64,000 nucleotides of DNA from assembly GCF_044239695.1 (NCBI RefSeq), contig NZ_JBIIAW010000001.1, positions 15,976 through 79,975 of the forward strand, given 5' to 3'. Under the pieces are notes generated by a model. It did no database searches. It had not been told where the DNA came from and saw only the letters and a program-made list of their open reading frames with translations. Shown piece after piece: positions 8,338 through 15,798 of this stretch; positions within the stretch are counted from its first letter, which is position 1; every line of letters begins with the position of its first letter. Both the position numbers and the translations under genes were made by a program. This DNA is from Pseudolysinimonas_A sp044239695. GTDB taxonomy: Bacteria > Actinomycetota > Actinomycetes > Actinomycetales > Microbacteriaceae.

Positions 8338-8415
8338 GCAGGTGCCGCCTTCGCGTGGTGGGGCCGGGATCGCGCGGGGTGACGGGGATCACGGAGAATC
8401 GCCACCTCGCGATGC

Positions 8416-8429
8416 GGATAGATCATACG
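8416..8429 (-). promoter_or_regulatory. Shared element copy A (-10 box with candidate operator)
   Basis: Reads CGTATGATCTATCC on the minus strand, about 80 nt before the dehydratase ATG. It matches copy B at 8495-8510 in 12 of 14 positions, allowing one inserted A. TATGAT is a good sigma-A -10 hexamer; conservation continues downstream of it, which a plain promoter would not need. Confidence 0.5.
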
Positions 8430-8494
8430 TGAAATCGCCCCACTGCCTAGACCTGAATGATTCGATGGCGAAAGTTCGCTCGCCAAGGACGGCT

Positions 8495-8510
8495 AGGTAT
8501 GATCTAATCC
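8495..8510 (+). promoter_or_regulatory. Shared element copy B (-10 box with candidate operator)
   Basis: Reads AGGTATGATCTAATCC. It faces the ABC transporter operon and lies about 66 bp from the outward-facing copy A, so one regulator could control both operons. Confidence 0.5.
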
Positions 8511-8547
8511 AATCAGCCGCGCTATCGAGCGCACACGAAATGGGACG

Positions 8548-8742
8548 ATGATGTCGCAGTCGATGATGACCCTCCCGGCGAACGCCGCACCCGGGTCCCT
8601 CCTGCCGTCCCTCATCTCCACCGGTTCTTCCGCGGGCCACCCTGCCCGTGCGAAGCTCGCCGCTCACCCGACGGCCGTCCGACGTGCCGCCGCCGAGCGC
8701 GCGAACCCGAATCGGCCGGGCACCCGGTCGTTGTTCCGATAG
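8548..8742 (+). CDS. Possible 64-residue leader ORF before the ABC transporter genes
   Basis: An open frame of 64 codons starting ATGATG, with about 84 percent G/C at third positions; this is biased but lower than in neighbouring genes. The peptide is rich in Ala, Pro, Ser and Arg, without a signal sequence or known motif. Its TAG stop overlaps the AGGAAGGA ribosome site of the binding-protein gene, so translation of it could be coupled to that gene. There is no strong ribosome site of its own (GGGACG precedes the ATG). It may equally be an untranslated leader. Confidence 0.3.
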   Translation: MMSQSMMTLPANAAPGSLLPSLISTGSSAGHPARAKLAAHPTAVRRAAAERANPNRPGTRSLFR

Positions 8743-8755
8743 GAAGGACACAGCA

Positions 8756-10081
8756 ATGAAGTTGCGTCGAATCGGTGCGCTCGCCCTCGCGGTGAGCGTC
8801 GTCGCGGGCCTCGCCGCCTGCTCCACCGGAGGCGACTCCGGCGACCAGAACCTCGTCGTCTGGGACACGGGGCTCCTCGGCACCACGCTCGAGAACGGCG
8901 ACCCCGACATGGACAAGTCGTTCCTCGACCGCATGGCGGTCGCGTTCGAGGAGGCCAACCCCGGCGTCACCGTCGAGGTCATCCAGCAGGGCGGCGACAT
9001 CACCTCGGCCGCCGCGGAGTTCCAAGCCGCCTCGATCGCGGGCAACGGTCCGGACATCCGCATCCAGTACGCCGGAGGCCCGACCATCTCGTACGGCGAG
9101 TTCTTCGCCGACCTCGAGCCGCTCCTCAGCCAGGAGACGATCGACTCGCTCGCCGGCTTCAACGTCAACCGCGAGGGCTACGCGCCCGACGGCCGCATCC
9201 TCGGCATGCCGTTCGGCGCGGGCAACCTCTTCACCATCTTCGCCAACAACGCGATCCTCGAGGAGGCCGGTCTCGATCCGGCCGACGTCCCCGAGACGTG
9301 GGAGGAGCTGCTCGAGAACGGCCAGCAGGTCGTCGACAACACCGACGCCGCCGGCTTCTGGGCCGCCAACCTCGAGGGCTACGTGGGCGCCTGGATGATC
9401 AGCGCCCTCGTCGGCGGCGAGCTGGGCGAGACCGCGTTCACCGAGATGTACGCGGGCACGATCGATGTCGACGACCCCGCGATGCTCAAGGCCTACGAGA
9501 CGTTCGCCGAGTGGGGTGCGAGTGGGCTGACCAACCCCGACGCCGGGCAGGTCTCCAACGGCGACTCGACCGCGGGCTTCGTCTCCGGTGCTGCCGCCTA
9601 CTACCTCGTCGGCAGCTGGGAGAACCAGAACATGCTGGACGCGTTCGGCGAGGACGGTGTGAGCACCTTCTTCATCCCGATGCTCGAGGGCGCCGAGTAC
9701 CCGAACATGGGTGCTGGCGGCCCGGAGATCGCGCTGTCGATCACCGAGTACTCCGAGAAGCAGGAGCTCGCGGCGCAGTTCCTCGAGTTCATCTCGAGCG
9801 CGGAGAACCAGGACCTGTTCGTCGAGCTGCGTCAAACGCAGGCCTCGAACCACGTCGACGGCGACCCGTCGAAGATCCAGAACCCGCTGCTCAAGGCGGA
9901 GTTCGAGGAGCTTCAGGCGGCCACCGACGGCGTCGTCTTCGCCTTCGACAGCGTCATGCCGCAAGCGACGATCGACCTGTTCTACCGGCTGAACGCCGGG
10001 GTGTTCCTGGGCAGCATCACCCCGGAGGACGCCGTGGCCCAGCTCCAGGCGTCGTACGAGCAGGAGATCGCGAACCAGTGA
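8756..10081 (+). CDS. Sugar ABC transporter substrate-binding lipoprotein (CUT1)
   Basis: A 441-residue extracellular solute-binding protein. The N-terminus is a lipoprotein signal (basic MKLRR, a hydrophobic stretch, then lipobox LAAC with Cys near residue 22). The mature part has the ordinary family-1 layout, including NPGVTVEVIQQGGD early on and MLEGAEYPNMGAGGPEIALS in the second half. It should capture a mono- or oligosaccharide at the membrane surface. The start is fixed by AGGAAGGA 8 nt upstream; in-frame codons before it lack a signal sequence. Two permease genes follow, the first overlapping by 4 bp. No ATPase gene is adjacent. Confidence 0.92.
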   Translation: MKLRRIGALALAVSVVAGLAACSTGGDSGDQNLVVWDTGLLGTTLENGDPDMDKSFLDRMAVAFEEANPGVTVEVIQQGGDITSAAAEFQAASIAGNGPDIRIQYAGGPTISYGEFFADLEPLLSQETIDSLAGFNVNREGYAPDGRILGMPFGAGNLFTIFANNAILEEAGLDPADVPETWEELLENGQQVVDNTDAAGFWAANLEGYVGAWMISALVGGELGETAFTEMYAGTIDVDDPAMLKAYETFAEWGASGLTNPDAGQVSNGDSTAGFVSGAAAYYLVGSWENQNMLDAFGEDGVSTFFIPMLEGAEYPNMGAGGPEIALSITEYSEKQELAAQFLEFISSAENQDLFVELRQTQASNHVDGDPSKIQNPLLKAEFEELQAATDGVVFAFDSVMPQATIDLFYRLNAGVFLGSITPEDAVAQLQASYEQEIANQ

Positions 10082-11019
10082 CCTCCGCCGTCAGCCCCTC
10101 GGCCGTGGACGCAGCAGTGGCGTCCACGGCCGGGGGGCCCCCGCGCCGCCCCGGTGGCCTCGGCAAGCGAGACCGCCTGATCGGGCTGCTCGCCGTCCTT
10201 CCGGCCCTCGTCGTCGTCGTGGGGTTCATGGCGTTCCCCGTCGGGTTCGCCCTCTTCATCTCGTTCACCAAGACCAACGGCCGCAGTTTCGAGTTCCGCG
10301 GTCTGGACAACTACATCGGGTTGCTGACCGACCCGGTGGTGCACCAGGTGTTCTTCAACAACCTGAAGTTCCTCATCTCGGTGCCGCTCGTGATCTTCAC
10401 GGCCCTCATCGTCTCGGTGCTGCTGTTCGAGCGGGTGCGCGGATGGCGCTTCTTCCGCGTCATCTTCTTCCTGCCGAACGTGCTCTCCGTCGCCGTCATC
10501 GGCATCATGTTCCGCAACGCGTTCGGCTACTACGGCGCCGTCAACCAGTTGCTCGGGCTGTTCGGCATCGAGCCGATCCAGTTCTTCACGAACGCGACCT
10601 TCTCGATCTCGATCATCATCCTCGCCCTCGTCTGGTCGGGCTTCGGCTACCAGTCGCTCCTGCTGCTGGCCGGCCTGACGTCGATCCCGCCCTCGGTCTA
10701 CGAGGCTGCGGCGCTCGACGGCGCCGGCTGGTGGCAGCGGCTGTGGTTCATCACCCTGCCCAACATTCGTCGGGTTCTCGGCTTCGTCTTCATCATCAAC
10801 GTGCTCTACACGTTCACCTCGCTCTTCGGGTTCGTCTACGTGATGACCGCCGGGGGACCCGGCTACGAGACCACGACGATCGACTACCTCGTCTACCTCC
10901 GCGCGTTCTCGAGCACCAACCTGGGCTCGGGAGCCGCGCTCGCCGTCCTCCTCTTCCTTTTCATCGGCGTGCTGACGCTCATCCAGAACCGCGTGTTCCG
11001 ACTGCAGGAGGACGACTGA
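10078..11019 (+). CDS. Sugar ABC transporter permease (MalF-like)
   Basis: A 313-residue permease starting at a GTG that overlaps the binding-protein stop (GTGA). It has a Pro/Ala/Gly-rich cytoplasmic N-terminus and then six predicted helices. The EAA loop is EAAALDGAGWWQRLWFITLP, near residue 210, which contacts the ATPase. It forms a heterodimer with the next gene product. Because the operon lacks its own ATPase, a shared MsiK/UgpC-type ATPase encoded elsewhere probably powers it, as is common in actinobacteria. Confidence 0.9.
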   Translation: MTSAVSPSAVDAAVASTAGGPPRRPGGLGKRDRLIGLLAVLPALVVVVGFMAFPVGFALFISFTKTNGRSFEFRGLDNYIGLLTDPVVHQVFFNNLKFLISVPLVIFTALIVSVLLFERVRGWRFFRVIFFLPNVLSVAVIGIMFRNAFGYYGAVNQLLGLFGIEPIQFFTNATFSISIIILALVWSGFGYQSLLLLAGLTSIPPSVYEAAALDGAGWWQRLWFITLPNIRRVLGFVFIINVLYTFTSLFGFVYVMTAGGPGYETTTIDYLVYLRAFSSTNLGSGAALAVLLFLFIGVLTLIQNRVFRLQEDD

Positions 11020-11864
11020 TGAGCGACGCTCCCAGCGCCCGTATCTCGAGCCGCCGTACGCAGTGGCCGATCTTCATCGCGCTCTGCATCGTCGCAGCGT
11101 CGATCATCTACCCGCTGTACTTCGTGATCGTGACCGCACTGCGCCCGAACGCCGACTACCTGCAGAACCCGTTCGGGCTGCCGGGGACGTGGACGCTCGA
11201 CAACTTCCTGGCACTCGTGAACTACTACGGCGCGGGCCAGGCGTTCCTCAACAGCCTGTTCGTCACGTCGGTGGCCGTAGTGATCGAGCTCACCCTCGCG
11301 ATCCTCGCCGGCTACGCGCTCGCCAAGCTGCCGGTGCCGGGGGCGAAGTACATCACGACGACGTTCGTCTCGGTGATGCTCATCCCGGCGCCCGTGCTGA
11401 TCATTCCCGTGTACCTGATGCTCGCGCGGCTCGACCTCGTCGGCGGCTACGGGGGGCTCATCCTCGTCTACATCGCGACCGGTCTGCCGTTCGCGACGTT
11501 CTTCCTCACCGTGACCTTCCGCTCCATCCCGCAGGAGGTCATCGAAGCGGCGCGCATCGACGGCGCCGGGTTCTTCCGCACGGTGTGGTCGATCATCCGG
11601 CCGATGGGCGCGAGCGGGATCGCGACGGTGGCGGTGTTGCAGTTCCTCGGCGCTTGGAACGAGCTCATCTGGGCGGTCATCCTGATCCAGAGCGACTCGA
11701 TGGAATTGCTCACGCCCGCGCTCGCCGACATCGGCAGCCGCTTCCTGACCGATCAGCCGCTCGTCTCGGCGGGCCTGTTCATCTCGGCGTCGGTGCCGCT
11801 GATCCTGCTCGGCTTCGCGTCGCGCTACATCATGCAGGGGCTCGCGGTCGGTGTGAACCGCTGA
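11019..11864 (+). CDS. Sugar ABC transporter permease (MalG-like)
   Basis: A 281-residue CUT1 permease, start ATG overlapping the previous stop (TGATG). It has six predicted helices and the EAA loop EAARIDGAGFFRTVWSIIRP near residue 183. The N-terminus (WPIFIALCIVAASIIYPLYFVIVTALRP) is typical of the MalG side, with a short first helix. It is the last gene of the transporter operon and converges on the ThuA-like gene 7 bp away. Confidence 0.9.
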   Translation: MSDAPSARISSRRTQWPIFIALCIVAASIIYPLYFVIVTALRPNADYLQNPFGLPGTWTLDNFLALVNYYGAGQAFLNSLFVTSVAVVIELTLAILAGYALAKLPVPGAKYITTTFVSVMLIPAPVLIIPVYLMLARLDLVGGYGGLILVYIATGLPFATFFLTVTFRSIPQEVIEAARIDGAGFFRTVWSIIRPMGASGIATVAVLQFLGAWNELIWAVILIQSDSMELLTPALADIGSRFLTDQPLVSAGLFISASVPLILLGFASRYIMQGLAVGVNR

Positions 11865-11886
11865 GCAGGAGTCAGTCGCTGAGCGG
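11858..11886. terminator. Imperfect hairpin between convergent genes
   Basis: CCGCTGAGC at 11858-11866 can pair with GCTGAGCGG at 11878-11886 (8 of 9 pairs), spanning the end of the permease gene and the end of the ThuA-like gene. There is no T-tract on either side. It may help end both transcripts, but the mismatch and the coding overlap make this weak. Confidence 0.25.
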
Positions 11887-12630
11887 CGTCCCGTCGACCC
11901 AGCCGCGGCGGTGCATCGTGGCGTCGAGCCGCGGCCCACGGCGCACCGGCGCGGCCCAGCGCACGCCGTTGGCGAGCACGCGACGGATGCCGTGGTGCCG
12001 GTAGACGGGGTACTCCTGATCGCCGGGCGAGAAGTAGAACACCTTGCCGAACCCGCGGGTCCAGGTCGCGCCCGAGCGGAACACCTCGCCGCCGGAGAAC
12101 GTCGAGAGGAAGATCAGCTCCTCGGGCACGGGGATGTCGAAGAACTCGCCGTACATCTCCTGCTCGTCGATGACGAGGGGATCGGGAACGCCGACGGCGA
12201 TCGGATGCGTCGGCGCGACCGTCCAGACGACCTCGCGCGCGACATCCGGACTCCAGCGCAGGGAGCAGGTGGTGCCCATCAGGCGCCTGAAGATCTTCGA
12301 GTAGTGGCCGGAGTGCAGCACGAGCAGGCCCATGCCGCCGAGCACGGCGTCGTGCACGCGGTCGACGACCTCGTCGGCGACACCGGGGTGGTCCTCATGG
12401 CCCCACCAGAGCAGCACGTCGGTGGTATCCACGACCTCCTGCGGCAGCCCGTGCTCGGGTTGCTCCATCGTCGCCGTGCGCACCTCCACCGAGGAGCCGA
12501 GCAGCTCGCGCAGCCCGTCGGCGATCGCGCCGTGGATGCCGGCGGGGTAGAGCTCCGCGGGGTGCGAGCCCACTCGGCGCTCGTGGATGTTCTCATTCCA
12601 GACCGTCACCCGGATCGGCGTCGTCGTCAC
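11872..12630 (-). CDS. ThuA-like protein (trehalose-utilization family)
   Basis: A 252-residue member of the ThuA family, a glutamine-amidotransferase-like fold without the Cys triad. Recognisable stretches are IRVTVWNENIHER at the start, DVLLWWGHEDHPGV near residue 70, VLHSGHYSKIF near 103 and the C-terminal RGFGKVFYFSPGDQEYPVY. ThuA works with the dehydrogenase ThuB in conversion of trehalose and related disaccharides through 3-keto sugars. Here the gene before it (4-bp ATGA overlap) is a Gfo/Idh/MocA dehydrogenase, so the pair is ThuAB-like. The actual sugar may differ from trehalose. Confidence 0.85.
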   Translation of the reverse strand: MTTTPIRVTVWNENIHERRVGSHPAELYPAGIHGAIADGLRELLGSSVEVRTATMEQPEHGLPQEVVDTTDVLLWWGHEDHPGVADEVVDRVHDAVLGGMGLLVLHSGHYSKIFRRLMGTTCSLRWSPDVAREVVWTVAPTHPIAVGVPDPLVIDEQEMYGEFFDIPVPEELIFLSTFSGGEVFRSGATWTRGFGKVFYFSPGDQEYPVYRHHGIRRVLANGVRWAAPVRRGPRLDATMHRRGWVDGTPLSD

Positions 12631-13715
12631 AGCGTGACCTCCCGTCCTTCGGCGGCCGAACGGTAGCAGGCGTCGAGCACCTCGGTGCGGTGCAGGGCGA
12701 AGTCGCCGTGGTGCGCGGCCCAGTCACCGGATCGCACCACGTCGACGAACTCGGCGATGACCAGAGGATGCTCGCCCCCCGGCACGATCACCTCGGGCGC
12801 GAGGGTCACCTCCTCGCCGTCGACGTCGCGGTAGATGCGCACGGTGTCCTCGCCGCGGTAGCGCGGCACGAAGATGCGGATGCCGGCGTCGACACCGAGC
12901 AGCTCGATCGAGATGTCCTCGTCGTCGACGGTGTGTCCCGCCCAGCTGATCTCGAACGCGATGCTCGCCCCGTCGTCGAGCCGCAGCAAGGCGCTGGCGA
13001 GATCCTCGACTTCGAACAGACCCGATTCGCTCGCCATCTGCTCCTGTCGGTTCATCGCGCCGTAGCCGGCGCGGCCGAGTTCGCCGTGGGTGACGGCGCT
13101 CACGGCGGTGACCCGCGGTTCGCCGAGCAGGAAGAGCACCGAGTCCAGCACGTGCGGGCCGAGGTCGATGAGCGCGCCGCCCCCGGCCATCGTCTTGCTC
13201 GTGAACCAGGAGGTGAGCCCGGGGATACCGGAGCGCCGTTTCCACGAGGCGCGCACGTGATAGATCCGGCCGATGCCGGTCTCGTCGAGGTAGCGGCGGG
13301 CGAACTGCACGTCGGCCCGGCGGCGGTGGTTGAAGGCGACCTCGAGCACGCGATCGTTCTCGTGCGCGGCGGCGACCATGGCGCGCGCCTCCGCCGCCGT
13401 CAGGGCGAGGGGCTTCTCGCAGAAGACGTGCTTGCCGCTCGCGAGGGCCGCGAGGGCGATCGGCCCGTGCAGCACGTTCGGGGTGGCGATGCTCACGATG
13501 TCGAGGTCGGGCAGGTCGACGAGCTCTTCCCAGTCGGCGTGCAATGACGGGATGCCGTGCGTCGCGCCGAGCTCCGCCAGGCGCGGGGCTTCCTTGCCGG
13601 CGAGGGCGACCACCTCGACGCCGGGGATGCCGGCGAATGACTCGAGGTGGGTCGTGCCGGCGTAGCCGAGGCCGACGACGCCGACGCGGAGCGGGGTGGG
13701 AGTGGTCATGCTCAC
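12627..13715 (-). CDS. Gfo/Idh/MocA family sugar dehydrogenase (ThuB-like)
   Basis: A 362-residue NAD(P)-dependent oxidoreductase. The Rossmann domain has GVVGLGYAGTTHLESF at about residues 12-27 and the diagnostic EKP in HVFCEKPLALTAAEA near residue 97. In the C-terminal domain, ALIDLGPHVLDSVLFLLG supplies the catalytic His. The length is normal. It starts at an ATG with a GAGG ribosome site 5 nt upstream and is translationally coupled to the ThuA-like gene. Likely role: oxidation of a sugar hydroxyl (C3 in the ThuB case), cytosolic. Confidence 0.87.
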   Translation of the reverse strand: MSMTTPTPLRVGVVGLGYAGTTHLESFAGIPGVEVVALAGKEAPRLAELGATHGIPSLHADWEELVDLPDLDIVSIATPNVLHGPIALAALASGKHVFCEKPLALTAAEARAMVAAAHENDRVLEVAFNHRRRADVQFARRYLDETGIGRIYHVRASWKRRSGIPGLTSWFTSKTMAGGGALIDLGPHVLDSVLFLLGEPRVTAVSAVTHGELGRAGYGAMNRQEQMASESGLFEVEDLASALLRLDDGASIAFEISWAGHTVDDEDISIELLGVDAGIRIFVPRYRGEDTVRIYRDVDGEEVTLAPEVIVPGGEHPLVIAEFVDVVRSGDWAAHHGDFALHRTEVLDACYRSAAEGREVTL

Positions 13716-13753
13716 CTCATCGTGATCGGACCCTGGGAGTCCCGCGGGCCTTT

Positions 13754-13769
13754 AGGTATGATGTAAGAA
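13754..13769 (+). promoter_or_regulatory. Shared element copy C (-10 box with candidate operator)
   Basis: Reads AGGTATGATGTAAGAA, 20 nt before the GH36 ATG, in the 73-bp gap between the divergent Gfo/Idh/MocA gene and the glycosidase operon. It shares AGGTATGAT-TAA with copy B. Transcription would start near 13769. Confidence 0.5.
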
Positions 13770-13788
13770 CTCTAACGGAGGATCGACG

Positions 13789-15789
13789 ATGAACGACGCG
13801 ATGGTGCGTGCCCGGGCCGATGACGGTGGACGGGTGACGGTGGCGCTGGCCGGCAGCCCGCTCAGCGATTCCGAGGCCGTCCTGGTCGAAGTCGACGGGC
13901 GTGCGATCTCCGCGTGGGACGCACCTCGCTCCGGAGACGGCACGATTTCGGGCCACCTCGCCGGCACGCGCGTCCACGCCGAGTGGCGTGCCCGCCGGAT
14001 CGGCGAACAGGCCGTGTGGGAGTTCACGCTGCGGCTGCGCAACGACGGCGATGCTCCCGTCGTCATCACCCGGATGGACCCGCTCCGGCTCCACGTCGAG
14101 GGCGAGTGGAGCACGCTCGGCTACCGCTCTGCGTGGGGCGACGAGTTCCGCCCGGTGACCGGGTGGACGTCGCACGACCTGGTGCTCGAGGCGCGCGCCG
14201 GTCGCTCGAGCAACGGTCACGACCCCTACCTCGGACTCGAGCGCGACGGAGCCGCGATCGCCGTGCTTCCCGCGTGGAGCGGCAACTGGCACATCCACGC
14301 GCTCGCCGAAGGCCACGTCACCGCGGGCATCTCACCGTGGCGATTCCGAGTCGACCTCGCGCCCGGCGACGAGCTCGAGGCACCGAGTGTCGTCGTCGCG
14401 GTCGCCGACGATCTCGACGAGGCGGCCGTCGCCGTGCAACGCGCCGTGGCGGCCGAGTGGCTTCCGCGCACGTCGTGGACGGACGAGCTCCCGCGCGAGT
14501 GGAACCACTGGTGGCCCTACGAAGACGTCGAGGTCACCGAGCAGATCATCGCCGAGAACGCGGCGCTCGCCGCCGACCTGGGTTTCGACGTCGTCACCGT
14601 CGACGCCGGCTGGTTCGGAGCGGCCGACGCGGGAAGCGACTGGCAGGAGCAGCGCGGCGACTGGGGTTCGGTCAACTCAGCGCGATTCCCTTCGGGCCTC
14701 GAGGCGCTCGGCGACAGCATCCGCGCCGCGGGCCTGGCCGCGGGGATGTGGATCGAGGCGGAGGCCGTCGGTCGGTCCTCGAAGCTACGAGCCGAGCGAC
14801 CCGAGCTGCTCGCACTCTCCGACGGCACGCGTCCCGACCCGTCCTACCGGTTCATGACGGTCTCCGTCGACGCCGACGACCCGGCCTTCCTCGGGTACGT
14901 CTGCCTCGGGTCCGAAGCCGGTCGCGACCACGTGCTCTCGTCGATCTCGCGGCTCATCGAGCGCACCGGATCGCGCTGGATCAAGCTCGACTTCAACATC
15001 GACCCCGACGCCGGCTGCCGCCGCACCGACCACGGACACGGGGAAGGCGACGGGCTCTACCGGCACTACCTGGGGCTGTACGCCGTCCTCGACGAAGTGC
15101 GCGCCCGTCACCCCGGGATCGTGCTCGAGTCCTGTGCTTCGGGCGGCCTGCGCATCGACCTCGGCCTCGCGCGGCACGTCCACGCGTTCTTCCTGAGCGA
15201 CCCGGACTACACCGAGCACCACCTCCAGGTGCTGTGGGGGGCACGGCGCGTGCTGCCGCCGGTCGGCATCCTGCACTGGTCGTGGTCGCAGTGGCGCGGC
15301 GAGCATCCCCCGTCGCAGCGCGACTGGGCGAACCTGTCGACCGCCGAGTTCGATCGGATGCTCCGCGCCGCGATGGTGCATCGCTTCGGCGCGAGCCTGC
15401 GACTCCCCGAACTGCGGCCCGACCTGCTCGAGCGCCTCCGCGTGCACCTCGCCCTCTACCGCGACGTTCTCACGCCCGTCATCCGCGACGGCGTCCTGCG
15501 GCCGCTCACCGAGAGCCCGGAGCGGGGCGGTCGCGGGGAGCGGGCTCCCGCGATCCAGCTCACGGGAGCCGACGACCGGCACGTCGTGCTCGCGCTCACG
15601 CTCGAGGGGGGCGAACGCCGACCCGTGGTGCGTCCGGTCGAGCTCGACCCGGGGTCCCGCTACCGCGTCACCGATCTCGCGACCGACGCCGCGACCGAGG
15701 CGACGGGGGCCGACCTCCTCGCCGACGGCATCCCGCTCGTCGGCGAGCCGGCGGTCTCGTCCTGGCTCGTCGCCGTCGACCGACTCTGA
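13789..15789 (+). CDS. GH36-like alpha-galactosidase
   Basis: A 666-residue glycosidase of clan GH-D. An N-terminal beta-sandwich covers about residues 1-220; the barrel starts with LPREWNHWWPYEDVEVTE. Then come FDVVTVDAGWFG near 265, WIKLDFNID near 400 (Asp as the likely nucleophile) and LESCASGGLRIDLGL near 450, with SDPDYTEHH near 471 in place of the usual WxSDNTD acid/base segment. Known members hydrolyse terminal alpha-galactose or alpha-N-acetylgalactosamine. It has no signal peptide, so it acts on imported oligosaccharides. GGAGG precedes the ATG. It heads a four-gene operon. Confidence 0.82.
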   Translation: MNDAMVRARADDGGRVTVALAGSPLSDSEAVLVEVDGRAISAWDAPRSGDGTISGHLAGTRVHAEWRARRIGEQAVWEFTLRLRNDGDAPVVITRMDPLRLHVEGEWSTLGYRSAWGDEFRPVTGWTSHDLVLEARAGRSSNGHDPYLGLERDGAAIAVLPAWSGNWHIHALAEGHVTAGISPWRFRVDLAPGDELEAPSVVVAVADDLDEAAVAVQRAVAAEWLPRTSWTDELPREWNHWWPYEDVEVTEQIIAENAALAADLGFDVVTVDAGWFGAADAGSDWQEQRGDWGSVNSARFPSGLEALGDSIRAAGLAAGMWIEAEAVGRSSKLRAERPELLALSDGTRPDPSYRFMTVSVDADDPAFLGYVCLGSEAGRDHVLSSISRLIERTGSRWIKLDFNIDPDAGCRRTDHGHGEGDGLYRHYLGLYAVLDEVRARHPGIVLESCASGGLRIDLGLARHVHAFFLSDPDYTEHHLQVLWGARRVLPPVGILHWSWSQWRGEHPPSQRDWANLSTAEFDRMLRAAMVHRFGASLRLPELRPDLLERLRVHLALYRDVLTPVIRDGVLRPLTESPERGGRGERAPAIQLTGADDRHVVLALTLEGGERRPVVRPVELDPGSRYRVTDLATDAATEATGADLLADGIPLVGEPAVSSWLVAVDRL

Positions 15790-15798
15790 CGGAGCCCC

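Larger units (their letters stand above)
8338..8755. promoter_or_regulatory. Divergent control region of the dehydratase operon and the sugar ABC operon
   Basis: This is the only gap above 300 bases. It holds two outward-facing copies of the same element: GTATGATCTATCC on the minus strand at about 8428-8416 and GGTATGATCTAATCC on the plus strand at 8496-8510. TATGAT would serve as a -10 box. The ABC operon therefore has a leader of roughly 250 nt before its ATG. Within that leader is a possible 64-codon frame at 8548-8742. AGGAAGGA at 8741-8748 is the ribosome site for the binding-protein gene. Confidence 0.6.
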
